A DNA stretch of 36,404 nt from Bacteroidota bacterium (GCA_030605195.1 JAUWBB010000005.1:1-36404); one strand, 5' to 3'. Counted from the stretch's first letter, positions 18,117-28,741 are shown. Numbers and translations: made by a program. Notes: generated by a model not told the origin, from the sequence alone.

Positions 18117-18512
18117 TTATAATTTATAAATTAATTCCACCATTGAACCGTTTTCATAAAATACAATTTTATCCGATAGTTTTGTCATCAGAAAGAATCC
18201 TCGTCCATGTATATTTTCTATATTTTCAGGTGCTGTAGGATCAGGTACGTTTCTATAATCAAATCCTTCTCCCTCATCCTTTATAATAATATGTAATTCT
18301 TTTTTTGTCTTGTAAATTCTAATATTAACTACTTTTTCCGGATTTGATTTATTTCCGTGTATAATCGCATTATTTACAGCTTCAACTGTTCCTATCAAAA
18401 TCCTACCGTATATATCTGCTTTCAGTTCCTGTTTTGATGATACTTCATCAATTAAAGCTTCAACAAGCCTTATATTTTTTTGCAACGAAGTAATTTTCAG
18501 TTTCTTTTTCAT
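18117..18512 (-). CDS. ATP-binding protein, RsbW/SpoIIAB-like anti-sigma kinase (HATPase_c)
   Basis: 131 aa; N-box EAVNNAIIHGN, G1 DEGEGFDYRNVPDPT, G2 GRGFFLM. Confidence 0.9.
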   Translation of the reverse strand: MKKKLKITSLQKNIRLVEALIDEVSSKQELKADIYGRILIGTVEAVNNAIIHGNKSNPEKVVNIRIYKTKKELHIIIKDEGEGFDYRNVPDPTAPENIENIHGRGFFLMTKLSDKIVFYENGSMVELIYKL

Positions 18513-18601
18513 ATTTTAAACTTAAAATATTTTTCTTTTTTCCTTCTCTGATATAACATACATTATACTCATTTATTCCATAATAGTTACATTTCTTTTT
18601 A

Positions 18602-19798
18602 TCATTGATAATTTGATAACCATACAGATGGGTCCAGTTTTGTATTTTCCTCCCATATTTCAAAGTGTAATACGGTTTTATTGTCATTATTTGTATCTGT
18701 AAATACAGTTCCTATCCCTTCCTTAACTCCAACATTATCACCAGTTTTTACAGCAACATTTACTAAATTCTGGTAGACAGACAAATAATTACCATGCCTG
18801 ATTATCACTGCCTGATTTGCTCCTGGAATTGCAATAATTTTTCTAACTTCGCCTTCAAAAACCGTCCTTGCTATTGCTCCCTGTGATGTAGCAATATCAA
18901 CGCCATTGTTTCTTACCTGTACTCCTTTCAATATTTCATGGTTTTGTAACCCAAATTTTTCTGTAATAATTCCTCGTTCTGTAGGCCATGGTAACCTACC
19001 CTTATTACTCCTAAAATTATCAGCTATCAATTTTTGTTCTGGTGTTAATCTGTCCAGTCCCCGTGCCTTTCTGGCTTCTTCAGCTATTAATCTTTCAATT
19101 TCCTTTTCCAGCTCTTTTGCTATACGCCGCTTTTCCCTGAGTTTTCTTCTTAATTGCTTTTCTTCATTTTGAAGTTTCACCACAAGGCTGTTTTCTTCTC
19201 CTTTTTCTCTGTTCAATTTATACCATTCTTTTTGTTCTTCGACAAGCAGTAATTCTTTCTCCTTTTTGTCTTCTTCCAAATCTTCAATATTATCTGTTAA
19301 AACTTTCTGTAGTCTTTGAATAAGTTTTGCTTGTTTTTGTCTTAATTCTCCAACCTTTTGCAGGTATTTTATTCTTTTATACGCTTTATTAAAATTCTCC
19401 GCCTCAAAAATAAAACTTAAGTTGCTTTTATATTTTTTGTTTCTATATGCAAAATAAATCATAATCTCATACTGTTTCCTGATTTCCTTCACATCATCTT
19501 CCAACGATTTTATAACGCTTTCCTTCTCTTTTATTGTTTCACTTATCAATTTAATTTCTTCGTTTATACTGGAAATGAGGTTTTTTCTTCTCTTAATTTT
19601 ATTTTTTAATAATATTAGATTATTTAGTGACGTTTTTCTGTTTTTTTGGGTTTGCTCTAATAGTTTATTGGTATAATTAATTTCCTTTAACGCTTCGTCT
19701 TTTCTTTTCTCAAGTTCCAAACGGTTTTGTGTATACCCAGCTGCTCCAATTATTAAACAAATTGCTATTATCTTAATTTTCTTTGCACAAATATGCAT
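18602..19798 (-). CDS. Murein hydrolase activator EnvC-like (coiled coil + M23/LytM domain)
   Basis: 398 aa; signal peptide, long charged coiled coil, C-terminal LytM-like domain (GRLPWPTERGIITEKFG...HFEIW). Confidence 0.9.
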   Translation of the reverse strand: MHICAKKIKIIAICLIIGAAGYTQNRLELEKRKDEALKEINYTNKLLEQTQKNRKTSLNNLILLKNKIKRRKNLISSINEEIKLISETIKEKESVIKSLEDDVKEIRKQYEIMIYFAYRNKKYKSNLSFIFEAENFNKAYKRIKYLQKVGELRQKQAKLIQRLQKVLTDNIEDLEEDKKEKELLLVEEQKEWYKLNREKGEENSLVVKLQNEEKQLRRKLREKRRIAKELEKEIERLIAEEARKARGLDRLTPEQKLIADNFRSNKGRLPWPTERGIITEKFGLQNHEILKGVQVRNNGVDIATSQGAIARTVFEGEVRKIIAIPGANQAVIIRHGNYLSVYQNLVNVAVKTGDNVGVKEGIGTVFTDTNNDNKTVLHFEIWEENTKLDPSVWLSNYQ

Positions 19799-19808
19799 TT
19801 TTTTCTTT

Positions 19809-20642
19809 TTAAAATTCCATTCTTTTGTATTTCTTACCCGCTTTTATATTTACGTTAACCTCTTCATTTATATTCATTTTTTTAATTCTAATATCGGCCT
19901 TTAACAAATTGTTTATTTCTCTAAATTCAATCCCTATTCTGAAAGGAACAAATACATTTTCTACTTTTCTTAAATCGCTATATCTAATTTCATAACTCTT
20001 TTTTTGTTCAAGTTCCTCTACAAATATTCTTTTAACCGTAAAATGCTCTTTATCAATTTCTATTTCCTGCATCCATTTTATTTCATCTTTTCGAGTATCC
20101 AAGTTCTTTTCATCCTCATTCCAAAACTTTATTAAATAATTTCCATTAACTACTTTTGCCTTTTCTTTTCCTTCCATTTTTGAATAATTTCCTAATTCTC
20201 TTATAATATCACCATTGTTTAATAAAACATTTTGCAATGAATTGTAATCTACGTCAAACTTATTGTACTTTTTGAAATCACTGTAATCCCCGGAAAAATA
20301 TACCTTGTTTATCCTGTCAACAAAAAATATTGAATCAGGCATAAATAATATTCTAACACCCTCAATACCAAGTACTGATCCTAATGATATAAGAACCAAA
20401 CTATCTTTAATTATCTTATAATTTCCTCTAAACGCTTTTTCTTTATCTCCCACATAGTAAATTGCGTTATACCTTTTTACCCACATGCTCATAATTTTGT
20501 TATCTCTCTCCTTGGTCTTTCGCATAATCCTCTTAATCCTCATTGTTTTAACGTCTTTTCTGAGCAGGGTTTCATGTGTTTTGCATGCTGATAATATTAT
20601 TATTATCACCAACATAACTATAATAAATTTAAATATTTTCAT
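19809..20642 (-). CDS. DUF4292-type lipoprotein
   Basis: 277 aa; lipoprotein signal (VIIIILSACKTHE). Position between TPR and EnvC genes is as in other Bacteroidota. Start overlaps the TPR stop by 4 nt. Confidence 0.75.
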   Translation of the reverse strand: MKIFKFIIVMLVIIIILSACKTHETLLRKDVKTMRIKRIMRKTKERDNKIMSMWVKRYNAIYYVGDKEKAFRGNYKIIKDSLVLISLGSVLGIEGVRILFMPDSIFFVDRINKVYFSGDYSDFKKYNKFDVDYNSLQNVLLNNGDIIRELGNYSKMEGKEKAKVVNGNYLIKFWNEDEKNLDTRKDEIKWMQEIEIDKEHFTVKRIFVEELEQKKSYEIRYSDLRKVENVFVPFRIGIEFREINNLLKADIRIKKMNINEEVNVNIKAGKKYKRMEF

Positions 20643-22435
20643 TCTTTTACATGTTCTTTCTCATTTTTATTGATTTTCATTCCCATTTTTTCTTCCACAT
20701 CTGATATCTTCCTATCCAGTTCTCCGGATATTTTTCCTAACTGTCTTGCTTTTTCCCAATATTCCAATGCTGTTTCCTTTTCACCAATAATAAATAATAC
20801 ATCTCCATAGTGTTCAACAATTTCACTACTCTTACTTCCATTATTTTTTAACGCTAATTCAAGGTATTTTTTCGCCTTCTTATAATTCTTCATCTTAAAC
20901 AGTATCCAGGCATATGTATCAAGATAGGTAGAGTTTTCTGACTCTTTTTTTATACATACCTTGCTCATTTCCAGTGCTTCTTCTAATTTTTCTTCCCTTA
21001 ATGATAAATAATAACTATAATTATTCAATACATATAAATTTTTTTTATCAATTTCCAATACTTTATTAAATGCGTCATCTGATAAGTGATTTTGCCCTTT
21101 ATTCCGATATGCTTCACCCAACATAGAATACAACTGTGTGATCAGATCTTTATTTTCTCCGGCTATTTTCAATCCTTTCTTCAGTGTTTCTATTGCTTCA
21201 TCCTCATTCCCAATCTCAATACAAGCAATCCCCTTAAATAAATATAAGGTTGGTGCCATCGGGAAAATTTTAATTGCCTCAATGCTTTCTTCATAAAGCC
21301 TTTCATATTCCCCCAACGCGTTTTCAACAAACATCAAATGCTCCCATACCATATAATTATCCTTAACACTTTCAATCACATATCTTAATTCTTCGGCTGC
21401 ATCTTCATGTCTGGACAGTCTTACATAATAATCCGCATACAGTAACCTGATCCTATTATCTTCAGGATATATATTCTTCAACAAACCCAGTGCCCTGTTT
21501 ACCTCTTTTTTATGTTCCTTTAATTCTCTCTGATCACGAATAAATGATATCATCATTTCTATTTTCGCTTCGATATTAATGTTCTTATTGTTTATTATTT
21601 TTTCTAAAATAGTAAAAACCTCTCTGTATTCACCTTTTTTCCTGTAAAATTCAAGAATAGACAATTGCGCTAATCCATAATCCGGATCTTTCCTGAATAT
21701 AGTATTATATATTTCTTTCGCTTTTTCATCCATATCCTTTGCAGAGTATAACTCTGCCAGCATTCCGTAAAATCTTAATTCTTCCGGATATGTCTGAATT
21801 AAATATATTAGTTCATTTTCTGCCTTTTCTACTTTTCCAATCTTTGAATATATTTGTTCTTTTGCAATTGATATCTTTGCATTTTTTCCGTATTTCTTTT
21901 CCAGCTCTTCATATATTTTTAACGCTTTTCTTATATTACCATACTCTACATGGAGACCAGCCAAATTAAAATACAGGTCTATTCTTTCAGGATATTTTTC
22001 TATAATATTATTATAAACAACTATTGTACTATCCTTTTTATCCACAGCATGATACAAGTTTGCTAATAGCAATTGGTACCATATATTACCAGGATCAATT
22101 TCTGCTGCTTTTTTTGCATATAACATTGCATTTTCATAATAGCCTCCCATTACCAATATATTGGATATTTGATACATTGATGCATCACTATAAGGATTTA
22201 CATCCAGGCATTTTCTATAATATGCCAGGGCTTTGGGGATGTCTTCAACCCTTCCTCCCATTTTTAATTTTAGTGCTTCCGTAAAAAAGTAATTAAAATT
22301 TATTTTATCCTTTCCTGATAATTCTTTCCTTTTCTGCATTTGGCTGCTTTCCTGGTAAATATTCCTTGAACATCCTGACATTAACATCAATAAACAAACC
22401 AATATTAAATAGCCCATTGCTTCTTTTTTTCTCAT
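20639..22435 (-). CDS. TPR-repeat lipoprotein (track ORF begins 22477; ATG 22435 preferred)
   Basis: MRKKEAMGYLILVCLLMLMSGCSRN is a lipoprotein signal. Many TPR units follow. The 14-aa N-terminal extension is encoded by a dispersed repeat. Confidence 0.9.
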   Translation of the reverse strand: MRKKEAMGYLILVCLLMLMSGCSRNIYQESSQMQKRKELSGKDKINFNYFFTEALKLKMGGRVEDIPKALAYYRKCLDVNPYSDASMYQISNILVMGGYYENAMLYAKKAAEIDPGNIWYQLLLANLYHAVDKKDSTIVVYNNIIEKYPERIDLYFNLAGLHVEYGNIRKALKIYEELEKKYGKNAKISIAKEQIYSKIGKVEKAENELIYLIQTYPEELRFYGMLAELYSAKDMDEKAKEIYNTIFRKDPDYGLAQLSILEFYRKKGEYREVFTILEKIINNKNINIEAKIEMMISFIRDQRELKEHKKEVNRALGLLKNIYPEDNRIRLLYADYYVRLSRHEDAAEELRYVIESVKDNYMVWEHLMFVENALGEYERLYEESIEAIKIFPMAPTLYLFKGIACIEIGNEDEAIETLKKGLKIAGENKDLITQLYSMLGEAYRNKGQNHLSDDAFNKVLEIDKKNLYVLNNYSYYLSLREEKLEEALEMSKVCIKKESENSTYLDTYAWILFKMKNYKKAKKYLELALKNNGSKSSEIVEHYGDVLFIIGEKETALEYWEKARQLGKISGELDRKISDVEEKMGMKINKNEKEHVKE

Positions 22436-22450
22436 TACTATAACTTTTCG

Positions 22451-22495
22451 TAATTTATTCTCCGCCCAGTGGGTCAAAGTTCAAAATTGTTTATT
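22451..22495 (-). repeat. Copy of dispersed GGCGGAGAATAAATTAC element upstream of the TPR gene
   Basis: Shares TAATTTATTCTCCGC...GGTCAAAGTTCAAaattgTTTATTG (plus-strand reading) with 17518-17569. Confidence 0.65.
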
Positions 22496-22751
22496 GATTT
22501 ACAAAATGAATTTTCTCTGCTTGTATTGATTTTTATTTGTCGTGATTTAATAATTTTGTTTACTTCCACTCCTAATCTTTAATTCCCAATAACCTAATTG
22601 GGACTTGGTTTTTTGAATTTATTTATGCCATACCCTTCCTTTCTCCCGGAAGGCTCCCTTTGGCAGGGCGAAATTAGGTTAATTAGATTAATTTAATTTT
22701 TCTTTATTTTCTTTTTTTACCCCAACACACCGATTATTTTTTAACCCTTTT

Positions 22752-23186
22752 TTAGCTTTTTCCTGTATGTCCAAATCCTCCTTCGCCACGTGTTGTTTCA
22801 ACAAGACATTCTTCTTCTTTCCATTCAACTTTTTCATGCTTCGCTATTATCATCTGACAAATTCGTTCACCATCAACGATAACCACTTTCTTTTTTGATA
22901 AATTTATTAAAATTACACCTATCTCCCCTCTGTAATCGGCATCTATCGTTCCCGGTGTATTCAACACCGTAATTCCCTTTTTCAGTGCAATTCCGCTCCT
23001 TGGTCTAATCTGGGCCTCAAGGTTTTCCGGAAGTTCAATATATATTCCTGTTGGAATCAAAGCCCTTTCCAGTGTTTTAATAACTATTGGGTGTTCCAGA
23101 TTAGCCCGTAAATCCATTCCTGCAGATAAAGGAGTACTGTATTCTGGTAATGAATGCTTTGATTTGTTTACAATTTTTACTTTCAT
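22752..23186 (-). CDS. dut: dUTP diphosphatase
   Basis: 144 aa; [63 protein letters not shown]. Confidence 0.97.
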   Translation of the reverse strand: MKVKIVNKSKHSLPEYSTPLSAGMDLRANLEHPIVIKTLERALIPTGIYIELPENLEAQIRPRSGIALKKGITVLNTPGTIDADYRGEIGVILINLSKKKVVIVDGERICQMIIAKHEKVEWKEEECLVETTRGEGGFGHTGKS

Positions 23187-23352
23187 CCTTTTTGTGTTTA
23201 ATTTCTCTCTCTTTTTTGCTTTAATAATCCACTTTTGATAGCCAGATAAATTGTTATACGATTAAAACTATCCGTTATAAATTTAACTACTTACAATTAA
23301 CCAATAACTTTCAACACATAACTTATAACATTCTATCCTTCCTTTTTATCAA

Positions 23353-24825
23353 TCATTTTCCGTTAAATAAACCCTTTAAATCTTCTTTCCACATAATGAA
23401 TACAATAAAAATTAAATATATTATTGTGTTAATCCCTAATTTTCCTATTGTTGAATCAATATTTATTATTTCACTAACAAAATACAAAAACAGCGCTATT
23501 CCAATATAAACACTTATTGAAACTAAATCATATTTTATTTTGTAAAATTTGCGACCCCAAAAAAATGAAATGATAACCATTATTAAGTAACAGAAAAAAT
23601 GAGCCCACGCCGATGCATAGTATCCATATTCCGGTACAAAACCAATGTTTATTATAACAGTAACCATGGCCCCTGTCATAACAATAACTGCTCCGTATTT
23701 TGTCAGATCATTCAATTTATACCATATTGAAAGATTCACAAATATTCCATAAAAAAGATTCGCTATCAAAACAATCGGAACGATATCCAGCGCTTCCCTG
23801 AATTCAGGTCCTATAAAATGTTTTACTATTTCAATATACATCATAACACCCAGGAAAATGATCAAACAAAATATTACAAAATACTTCATAACATCAGCAT
23901 AAAGCTCCTTTGCATTTTTCTCTTTAGCTTTTGAAAAAAAGAACGGTTCTGCAGCATACCTGAACATTTGTATAAATAATGTCATAATCACCGCCACTTT
24001 AAAATTAGCTCCATAAATACCAACTTGATCAATAGCTGTACCTGAATCCGGTAGTAAATGCTTCAAAATAATCTTATCCAGCGCCTCATTAATACTCCCG
24101 CCCAGGCCGGCAATTAATAGCGGAAAAGAATAAATAACCATTCTTTTAAATAATTTCACCTCGAAATATAATTTTACCTGAAATATTTCAGGAACCAATA
24201 AGATTAACGTAATAATACTTCCCATCAAATTTGCAATAAATACGTAACCTACACCGATTTCCGGAGAATATATCCTTTCTATCCAGTTTTGTTTACCGTC
24301 TTCCAATAGTTTTGGTGCAGCATAGAGGAAAAAGAAAACTAAACCGATAATCACCCCGGTATTAATCAATTTAATTGTAACAAAACGAAGACTGCGGTTT
24401 TCTCTTCTAAGCTTTGCAAAAGGAATTGCTGTAAAAGCATCGATTGATATTATTATTGACAATATGATAATATATTCCCTGTTCAACGAATAACCAATAA
24501 TACCAGCAATTTTGTTATTAAACAAAAGTACTATTAGTACAAATGCCACAGAGGTTGTTAACAAAGACAAAAGTGCCGTGGTAAAAACTTTTTCGTTATT
24601 CTTTTCTTTCTCAGCGAACCTGAAAAAACCTGTTTCCATCCCATAAGTCAGTATAACAAGCAATACAACAACATATGCATATAATTCTGTTACGACACCA
24701 TATTCTCCAGGCATAAAGATCCGCGTATAAAACGGTGTTAATAATGCATAATTTAAAAATCTTGGAGCCATTGTTCCCAATCCATAAATGGCGGTCTGTC
24801 CTGCTAATTGTTTTATGTGATTCAC
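23353..24825 (-). CDS. Polysaccharide/lipopolysaccharide flippase (MATE-like); track ORF starts 24906, GTG 24825 is plausible
   Basis: About 490-aa multi-pass protein; HIKQLAGQTAIYGLGTMAPRFLNYALLTPFYTRIF is the usual N-terminus of Bacteroidota flippases. Confidence 0.85.
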   Translation of the reverse strand: MNHIKQLAGQTAIYGLGTMAPRFLNYALLTPFYTRIFMPGEYGVVTELYAYVVVLLVILTYGMETGFFRFAEKEKNNEKVFTTALLSLLTTSVAFVLIVLLFNNKIAGIIGYSLNREYIIILSIIISIDAFTAIPFAKLRRENRSLRFVTIKLINTGVIIGLVFFFLYAAPKLLEDGKQNWIERIYSPEIGVGYVFIANLMGSIITLILLVPEIFQVKLYFEVKLFKRMVIYSFPLLIAGLGGSINEALDKIILKHLLPDSGTAIDQVGIYGANFKVAVIMTLFIQMFRYAAEPFFFSKAKEKNAKELYADVMKYFVIFCLIIFLGVMMYIEIVKHFIGPEFREALDIVPIVLIANLFYGIFVNLSIWYKLNDLTKYGAVIVMTGAMVTVIINIGFVPEYGYYASAWAHFFCYLIMVIISFFWGRKFYKIKYDLVSISVYIGIALFLYFVSEIINIDSTIGKLGINTIIYLIFIVFIMWKEDLKGLFNGK

Positions 24826-25003
24826 CTTAAAAATATTTATTACACCTAAACAGATCCTGTTCACAAACTCCAAAGCTACCATGAAAGCCAAAATCTCAAA
24901 TATCAAAACCCAAAATATAAATAAATCACAACCGTTTTAATTAAAAAATAATTAAACGTAACTATTCAGTGTCTTAAGTTTGTAATGCCTAAAATTGCTA
25001 ATC

Positions 25004-25051
25004 TCATTATACTTTGCATTTTTAAGTCGGCAATCTGAAGACCGGACTATT
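25004..25051 (-). repeat. Short copy of dispersed 3'-end repeat (CDF transporter stop)
   Basis: Minus strand: TAAATAGTCCGGTCTTCAGATTGCCGACTTAAAAATGCAAAGTATAATGAG. Homologous to 17588-17684. Confidence 0.7.
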
Positions 25052-25929
25052 TAATGTATGCTTTTAGTGTCTATATGAATTGTCGCCAAAATATTCATTT
25101 CTTTTTTAATTTCCCTAAATAAAAAATCTGTGATTTCTTTTGCTTCCTCCAATTTCATTTCCGCGGCTAGCACAATATGAAAAGTCATTTCACTATGTTG
25201 CCCATATTGATGAATATGAAAATGGTGCAACCTAAGTTCGGAAGTATCAATTTTTTCCGCTATGCCTTTGATTTTTTGAATTAACCTATCATCTGGTTTT
25301 TCGCCTAATAACGAGCTGCTTGTCTCCCTTATTATACTAAATGCAGCATAAAATAACATGAATGAAACAAAAATACCCAATAACCCGTCAACCCACCATA
25401 ATTTATTCCCCAGGATTATTCTAATCAGGATTATTATGGATGAAAACGCATCGGTACGATGATGCCACGCATCTGCTTTAAGCGCTTTAGAACCGATCTT
25501 TTTTGACGCCCAATAGGCGTATTGTGCCATTCCTTCTTTAATAATGATAGAAATTACCATTACAACAATTGCAAAGTTGTCAAATTCGACTGCCCGGTGC
25601 TCCCTAATTCTTAAAATGGATTCGCTTAAGAAATTAAACCCTATCAGTCCTAAAATTATACCCACAACCAAAGATGAAATCAACTCTGCCCGACCGTGTC
25701 CAAATGGATGTTCTTTATCGGGCGGTTTTGAGGCTAGCTTAAATCCTATTAAAATAATTACGGATGAAAAAGAATCAGAAATGGTATGCCATGCATCTGC
25801 AACTATGGCAATCGATCCGGTAACTATCCCTGCCCAATACTTCAATCCAAAAAGAATAACATTAAAAACAATGGATAACCATCCTTCAATTAATCCAAGT
25901 CTGTATGGGTGCTTCTTGTTTTTTGTCAT
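25051..25929 (-). CDS. Cation diffusion facilitator family transporter
   Basis: 292 aa; SIAIVADAWHTISDSFSSVIILIG, HPFGHGRAELISSL, KADAWHHRTDAFSSI, C-terminal cytoplasmic domain. Confidence 0.95.
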   Translation of the reverse strand: MTKNKKHPYRLGLIEGWLSIVFNVILFGLKYWAGIVTGSIAIVADAWHTISDSFSSVIILIGFKLASKPPDKEHPFGHGRAELISSLVVGIILGLIGFNFLSESILRIREHRAVEFDNFAIVVMVISIIIKEGMAQYAYWASKKIGSKALKADAWHHRTDAFSSIIILIRIILGNKLWWVDGLLGIFVSFMLFYAAFSIIRETSSSLLGEKPDDRLIQKIKGIAEKIDTSELRLHHFHIHQYGQHSEMTFHIVLAAEMKLEEAKEITDFLFREIKKEMNILATIHIDTKSIH

Positions 25930-26198
25930 AACGCAAATCCTTTATCAAAAATTTTCCTTAGCGAAAATATATAATATTTATGTAAATCTGCTGTTGATTT
26001 TATCGTATAAACATTCATAAGCAAAATGGACCAATATTCAATATTATCTGCATTTAAAAACTATCTTTACTTGATTTTTTTTAAACGAATTATAGCTTCA
26101 ATATTTTCTGCATGTTTTTTTCTTGCATCCGGTTAATAATCTTTCAACCGTATATGTAACTTTTGTTAAATAAAGCTATAATCTTAAACCTTATTTTT

Positions 26199-27005
26199 AT
26201 GTTATCCACTAAACATTACACATTGTTAACCCTCCTTGTTTGTCTTATTTTCTCATCCGCCTGTAATTCCTACAAGAACAATAAGGAGCCACTTGTAAAT
26301 ATCAAAACCAGCATGGGCATGATTAAAGTCAAATTATACAATGAAACACCCTTGCACCGCGACAACTTTTTAAAATTGGTAAAAAGCAAATTTTATGATG
26401 GTTTGACTTTTCATCGTGTAATTAATCATTTTATGATACAGTCCGGTGATCCCGCCACCAGGCAAAACCCAAAAGGGTTATCAGAAAATCCTGACCTTGC
26501 CGAATATACTGTTCCTGCCGAGTTCCATTCTTCTTTATTTCATAAAAAAGGTGCGTTAGCTGCCGCCCGTAAAGGTGACGAAGAAAATCCTGATAAAGAA
26601 TCTTCTGGTTCTCAATTTTATTTTGTGCAAGGGGAAATCCTCAATGATATTCAATTAAACCAGCTTGAGCAAAGAATAAACAACATGAAAAAGCAATCTA
26701 TTTTTTTCAAAAACATTAATATTGAAAAAGAAAAGGCATTTGATTACGCTAAAATACAAGAGGCCGCCTCTTTAAAAACCGAAGAAGAATTCGCTAAACT
26801 TACCCCCTATATAATCCCTGAAATTCATAGGTCTGTTTACAAAACGATCGGCGGGACTCCACATCTTGATGGAAGCTATACTGTATTCGGTGAAATACTT
26901 GAGGGTCTGGAGCTAATTGACAAAATCGCTTCGGTAAAGACCGACGATTTTGATCGGCCATCAGAGAATATCATCATAATAAAGATGAAACGGGTTAGAA
27001 AATAA
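26199..27005 (+). CDS. Cyclophilin-type peptidyl-prolyl isomerase, predicted lipoprotein (track ORF starts 26163 at TTG; ATG 26199 preferred)
   Basis: LLTLLVCLIFSSACNS lipobox; FYDGLTFHRVINHFMIQSGDP; GSQFYFVQG. Confidence 0.93.
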   Translation: MLSTKHYTLLTLLVCLIFSSACNSYKNNKEPLVNIKTSMGMIKVKLYNETPLHRDNFLKLVKSKFYDGLTFHRVINHFMIQSGDPATRQNPKGLSENPDLAEYTVPAEFHSSLFHKKGALAAARKGDEENPDKESSGSQFYFVQGEILNDIQLNQLEQRINNMKKQSIFFKNINIEKEKAFDYAKIQEAASLKTEEEFAKLTPYIIPEIHRSVYKTIGGTPHLDGSYTVFGEILEGLELIDKIASVKTDDFDRPSENIIIIKMKRVRK

Positions 27006-27077
27006 AATTATTAAACCAGTCCAAACCAAAAATCCATTAAATTTGTTTTTATTTCATTTAGAAAACCCAAGCTTGAA

Positions 27078-28118
27078 ATGCTATCTAAAATCGAAGAAAT
27101 CCTTAGAGAAGTAAAAAACTTCAGTGCTTCAAGCAAGAAAGATATTGAAAGTTTTCGAATAAAATACTTAAGTAAAAAAGGAATCTTATCAGCGCTATTT
27201 GAAGAATTCAAAATAATACCCCCGGATCAGAAGCGGGATTTTGGTAAAAAGCTCAACGAACTTAAAAATTTTATTCAGCTTAAAATTGACACATTACATT
27301 CCGAATTAAAAAAAAAGCCCCCCTCCAAAATCGATCTTGACCTAACCCTGCCCGGTGATTCCTTTAACCTCGGCTCCCGGCATCCTATTTCGATTGTCCG
27401 AAACGAAATTATTTCAATATTCACCCGTTTAGGCTTTACTATTTCCGAAGGACCAGAAATTGAAGACGATGCTCATGTTTTTTCCAAATTAAACTTTCCG
27501 CCCGAACACCCGGCAAGGGATATGCAAGATACCGTGTTTATTGAAAAATGTATTGATTCCGAAGGCAAAATTGCAGATATTTTATTGCGTACACATACCT
27601 CATCCGTTCAGGTGCGTGTAATGGAAAAACAAAAGCCCCCTATTCGTACTATTTCTCCGGGCAGGGTTTACCGCAACGAGGCTATTTCCTCCCGTTCACA
27701 TTGTATTTTTCACCAAGTAGAAGGATTGTATATAGACGAAAATGTTTCTTTTTCCGATTTGAAACAAACACTACTTTACTTTTCAAAGGAAATGTTTGGC
27801 GAAAAAACCCGAATCAGATTAAGACCATCTTTCTTTCCTTTTACGGAACCTTCAGCAGAAATGGATATTTCCTGTAAATTATGTAACGGTAAGGGTTGTA
27901 CGGTTTGTAAATACACCGGTTGGCTAGAAATTTTAGGTTGCGGAATGGTTGATCCCAATGTGCTTGAATATACAGGAATAGATAATCAAAAATTCACTGG
28001 TTTTGCTTTTGGAATGGGAATTGAAAGGATAACAATGTTAAAATACCAAATAAAAGATATCCGCTTGTTTTTTGAAAACGATATACGTTTCCTGCAACAA
28101 TTTAAATCAGCACTCTGA
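27078..28118 (+). CDS. pheS: Phenylalanyl-tRNA synthetase alpha subunit
   Basis: 346 aa; [68 protein letters not shown]. Confidence 0.98.
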   Translation: MLSKIEEILREVKNFSASSKKDIESFRIKYLSKKGILSALFEEFKIIPPDQKRDFGKKLNELKNFIQLKIDTLHSELKKKPPSKIDLDLTLPGDSFNLGSRHPISIVRNEIISIFTRLGFTISEGPEIEDDAHVFSKLNFPPEHPARDMQDTVFIEKCIDSEGKIADILLRTHTSSVQVRVMEKQKPPIRTISPGRVYRNEAISSRSHCIFHQVEGLYIDENVSFSDLKQTLLYFSKEMFGEKTRIRLRPSFFPFTEPSAEMDISCKLCNGKGCTVCKYTGWLEILGCGMVDPNVLEYTGIDNQKFTGFAFGMGIERITMLKYQIKDIRLFFENDIRFLQQFKSAL

Positions 28119-28136
28119 ATTGCCTCTTCCAACCTT

Positions 28137-28574
28137 TTATACTTCGTATAACTCAATTTTATAGGTTAATTCCAGTACATCTTTATACATTGCGCTAACC
28201 CCACAAGACCTGTCCTGTGATAATTCAACGGCACGCTTAATTTTATCATAACGCAGATCTTTTCCGAAAATTTCATATATTATATGCATCCTAATATATT
28301 GCTTCGGGTGCTTTTCTGTTAGATCCGCATCAACTTTTATGTTAAACTTATCAAAATTTACCTTCATTTTTCGCATAAGAGAAACAACATCCATTCCGGT
28401 ACATCCAGCCAGAGCAACCAACATTAACGGCTTCGGCTTTGGTCCCAAATTATCACCACCCACTCCAACATCAGCATCAATTGTTATTTTATGGCCACCT
28501 ATTTCGGCCTCAAATGCCATGTTCTTAATCCAGTAAACATTAACAGAATCTTTTCCTGTTATTTTATCCGTCAT
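28137..28574 (-). CDS. OsmC family protein
   Basis: 145 aa; GGDNLGPKPKPLMLVALAGCTGMDVVSLMRKM and ELSQDRSCGVSAMY (conserved Cys residues). Confidence 0.93.
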   Translation of the reverse strand: MTDKITGKDSVNVYWIKNMAFEAEIGGHKITIDADVGVGGDNLGPKPKPLMLVALAGCTGMDVVSLMRKMKVNFDKFNIKVDADLTEKHPKQYIRMHIIYEIFGKDLRYDKIKRAVELSQDRSCGVSAMYKDVLELTYKIELYEV

Positions 28575-28741
28575 TCCATAATATTATTAAGAATTACATA
28601 AACTATAAAACCCCCAAGAATTAAGCTTCCGCTTATTACCAAAATCTTATTGCTTTCCATTCCACCCAATTCGGAAACCCCAAGCAAAACGACACCTGCA
28701 ACGATAAAAACAAGGCCTATGCGTTTAATTAAATCTTTCAT
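28571..28741 (-). CDS. 56-aa predicted two-helix membrane microprotein (absent from the ORF track)
   Basis: Manual translation: MKDLIKRIGLVFIVAGVVLLGVSELGGMESNKILVISGSLILGGFIVYVILNNIME*. Stop overlaps the osmC start (ATGA). Confidence 0.75.
   Translation of the reverse strand: MKDLIKRIGLVFIVAGVVLLGVSELGGMESNKILVISGSLILGGFIVYVILNNIME

Noticed and set aside
17625-18122. 165-aa plus-strand ORF opposite ybeY
   Set aside because: Shadow ORF with Ser/Phe/Ile-rich composition; ybeY on the other strand has clear family motifs.
22786-22792. Third CACGTG core within dut
   Set aside because: Flanks (CGCCACGTGTTG) do not match the parS consensus.
25544-26020. 158-aa plus-strand ORF opposite the CDF transporter
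   Set aside because: Antisense shadow of a well-supported CDS.
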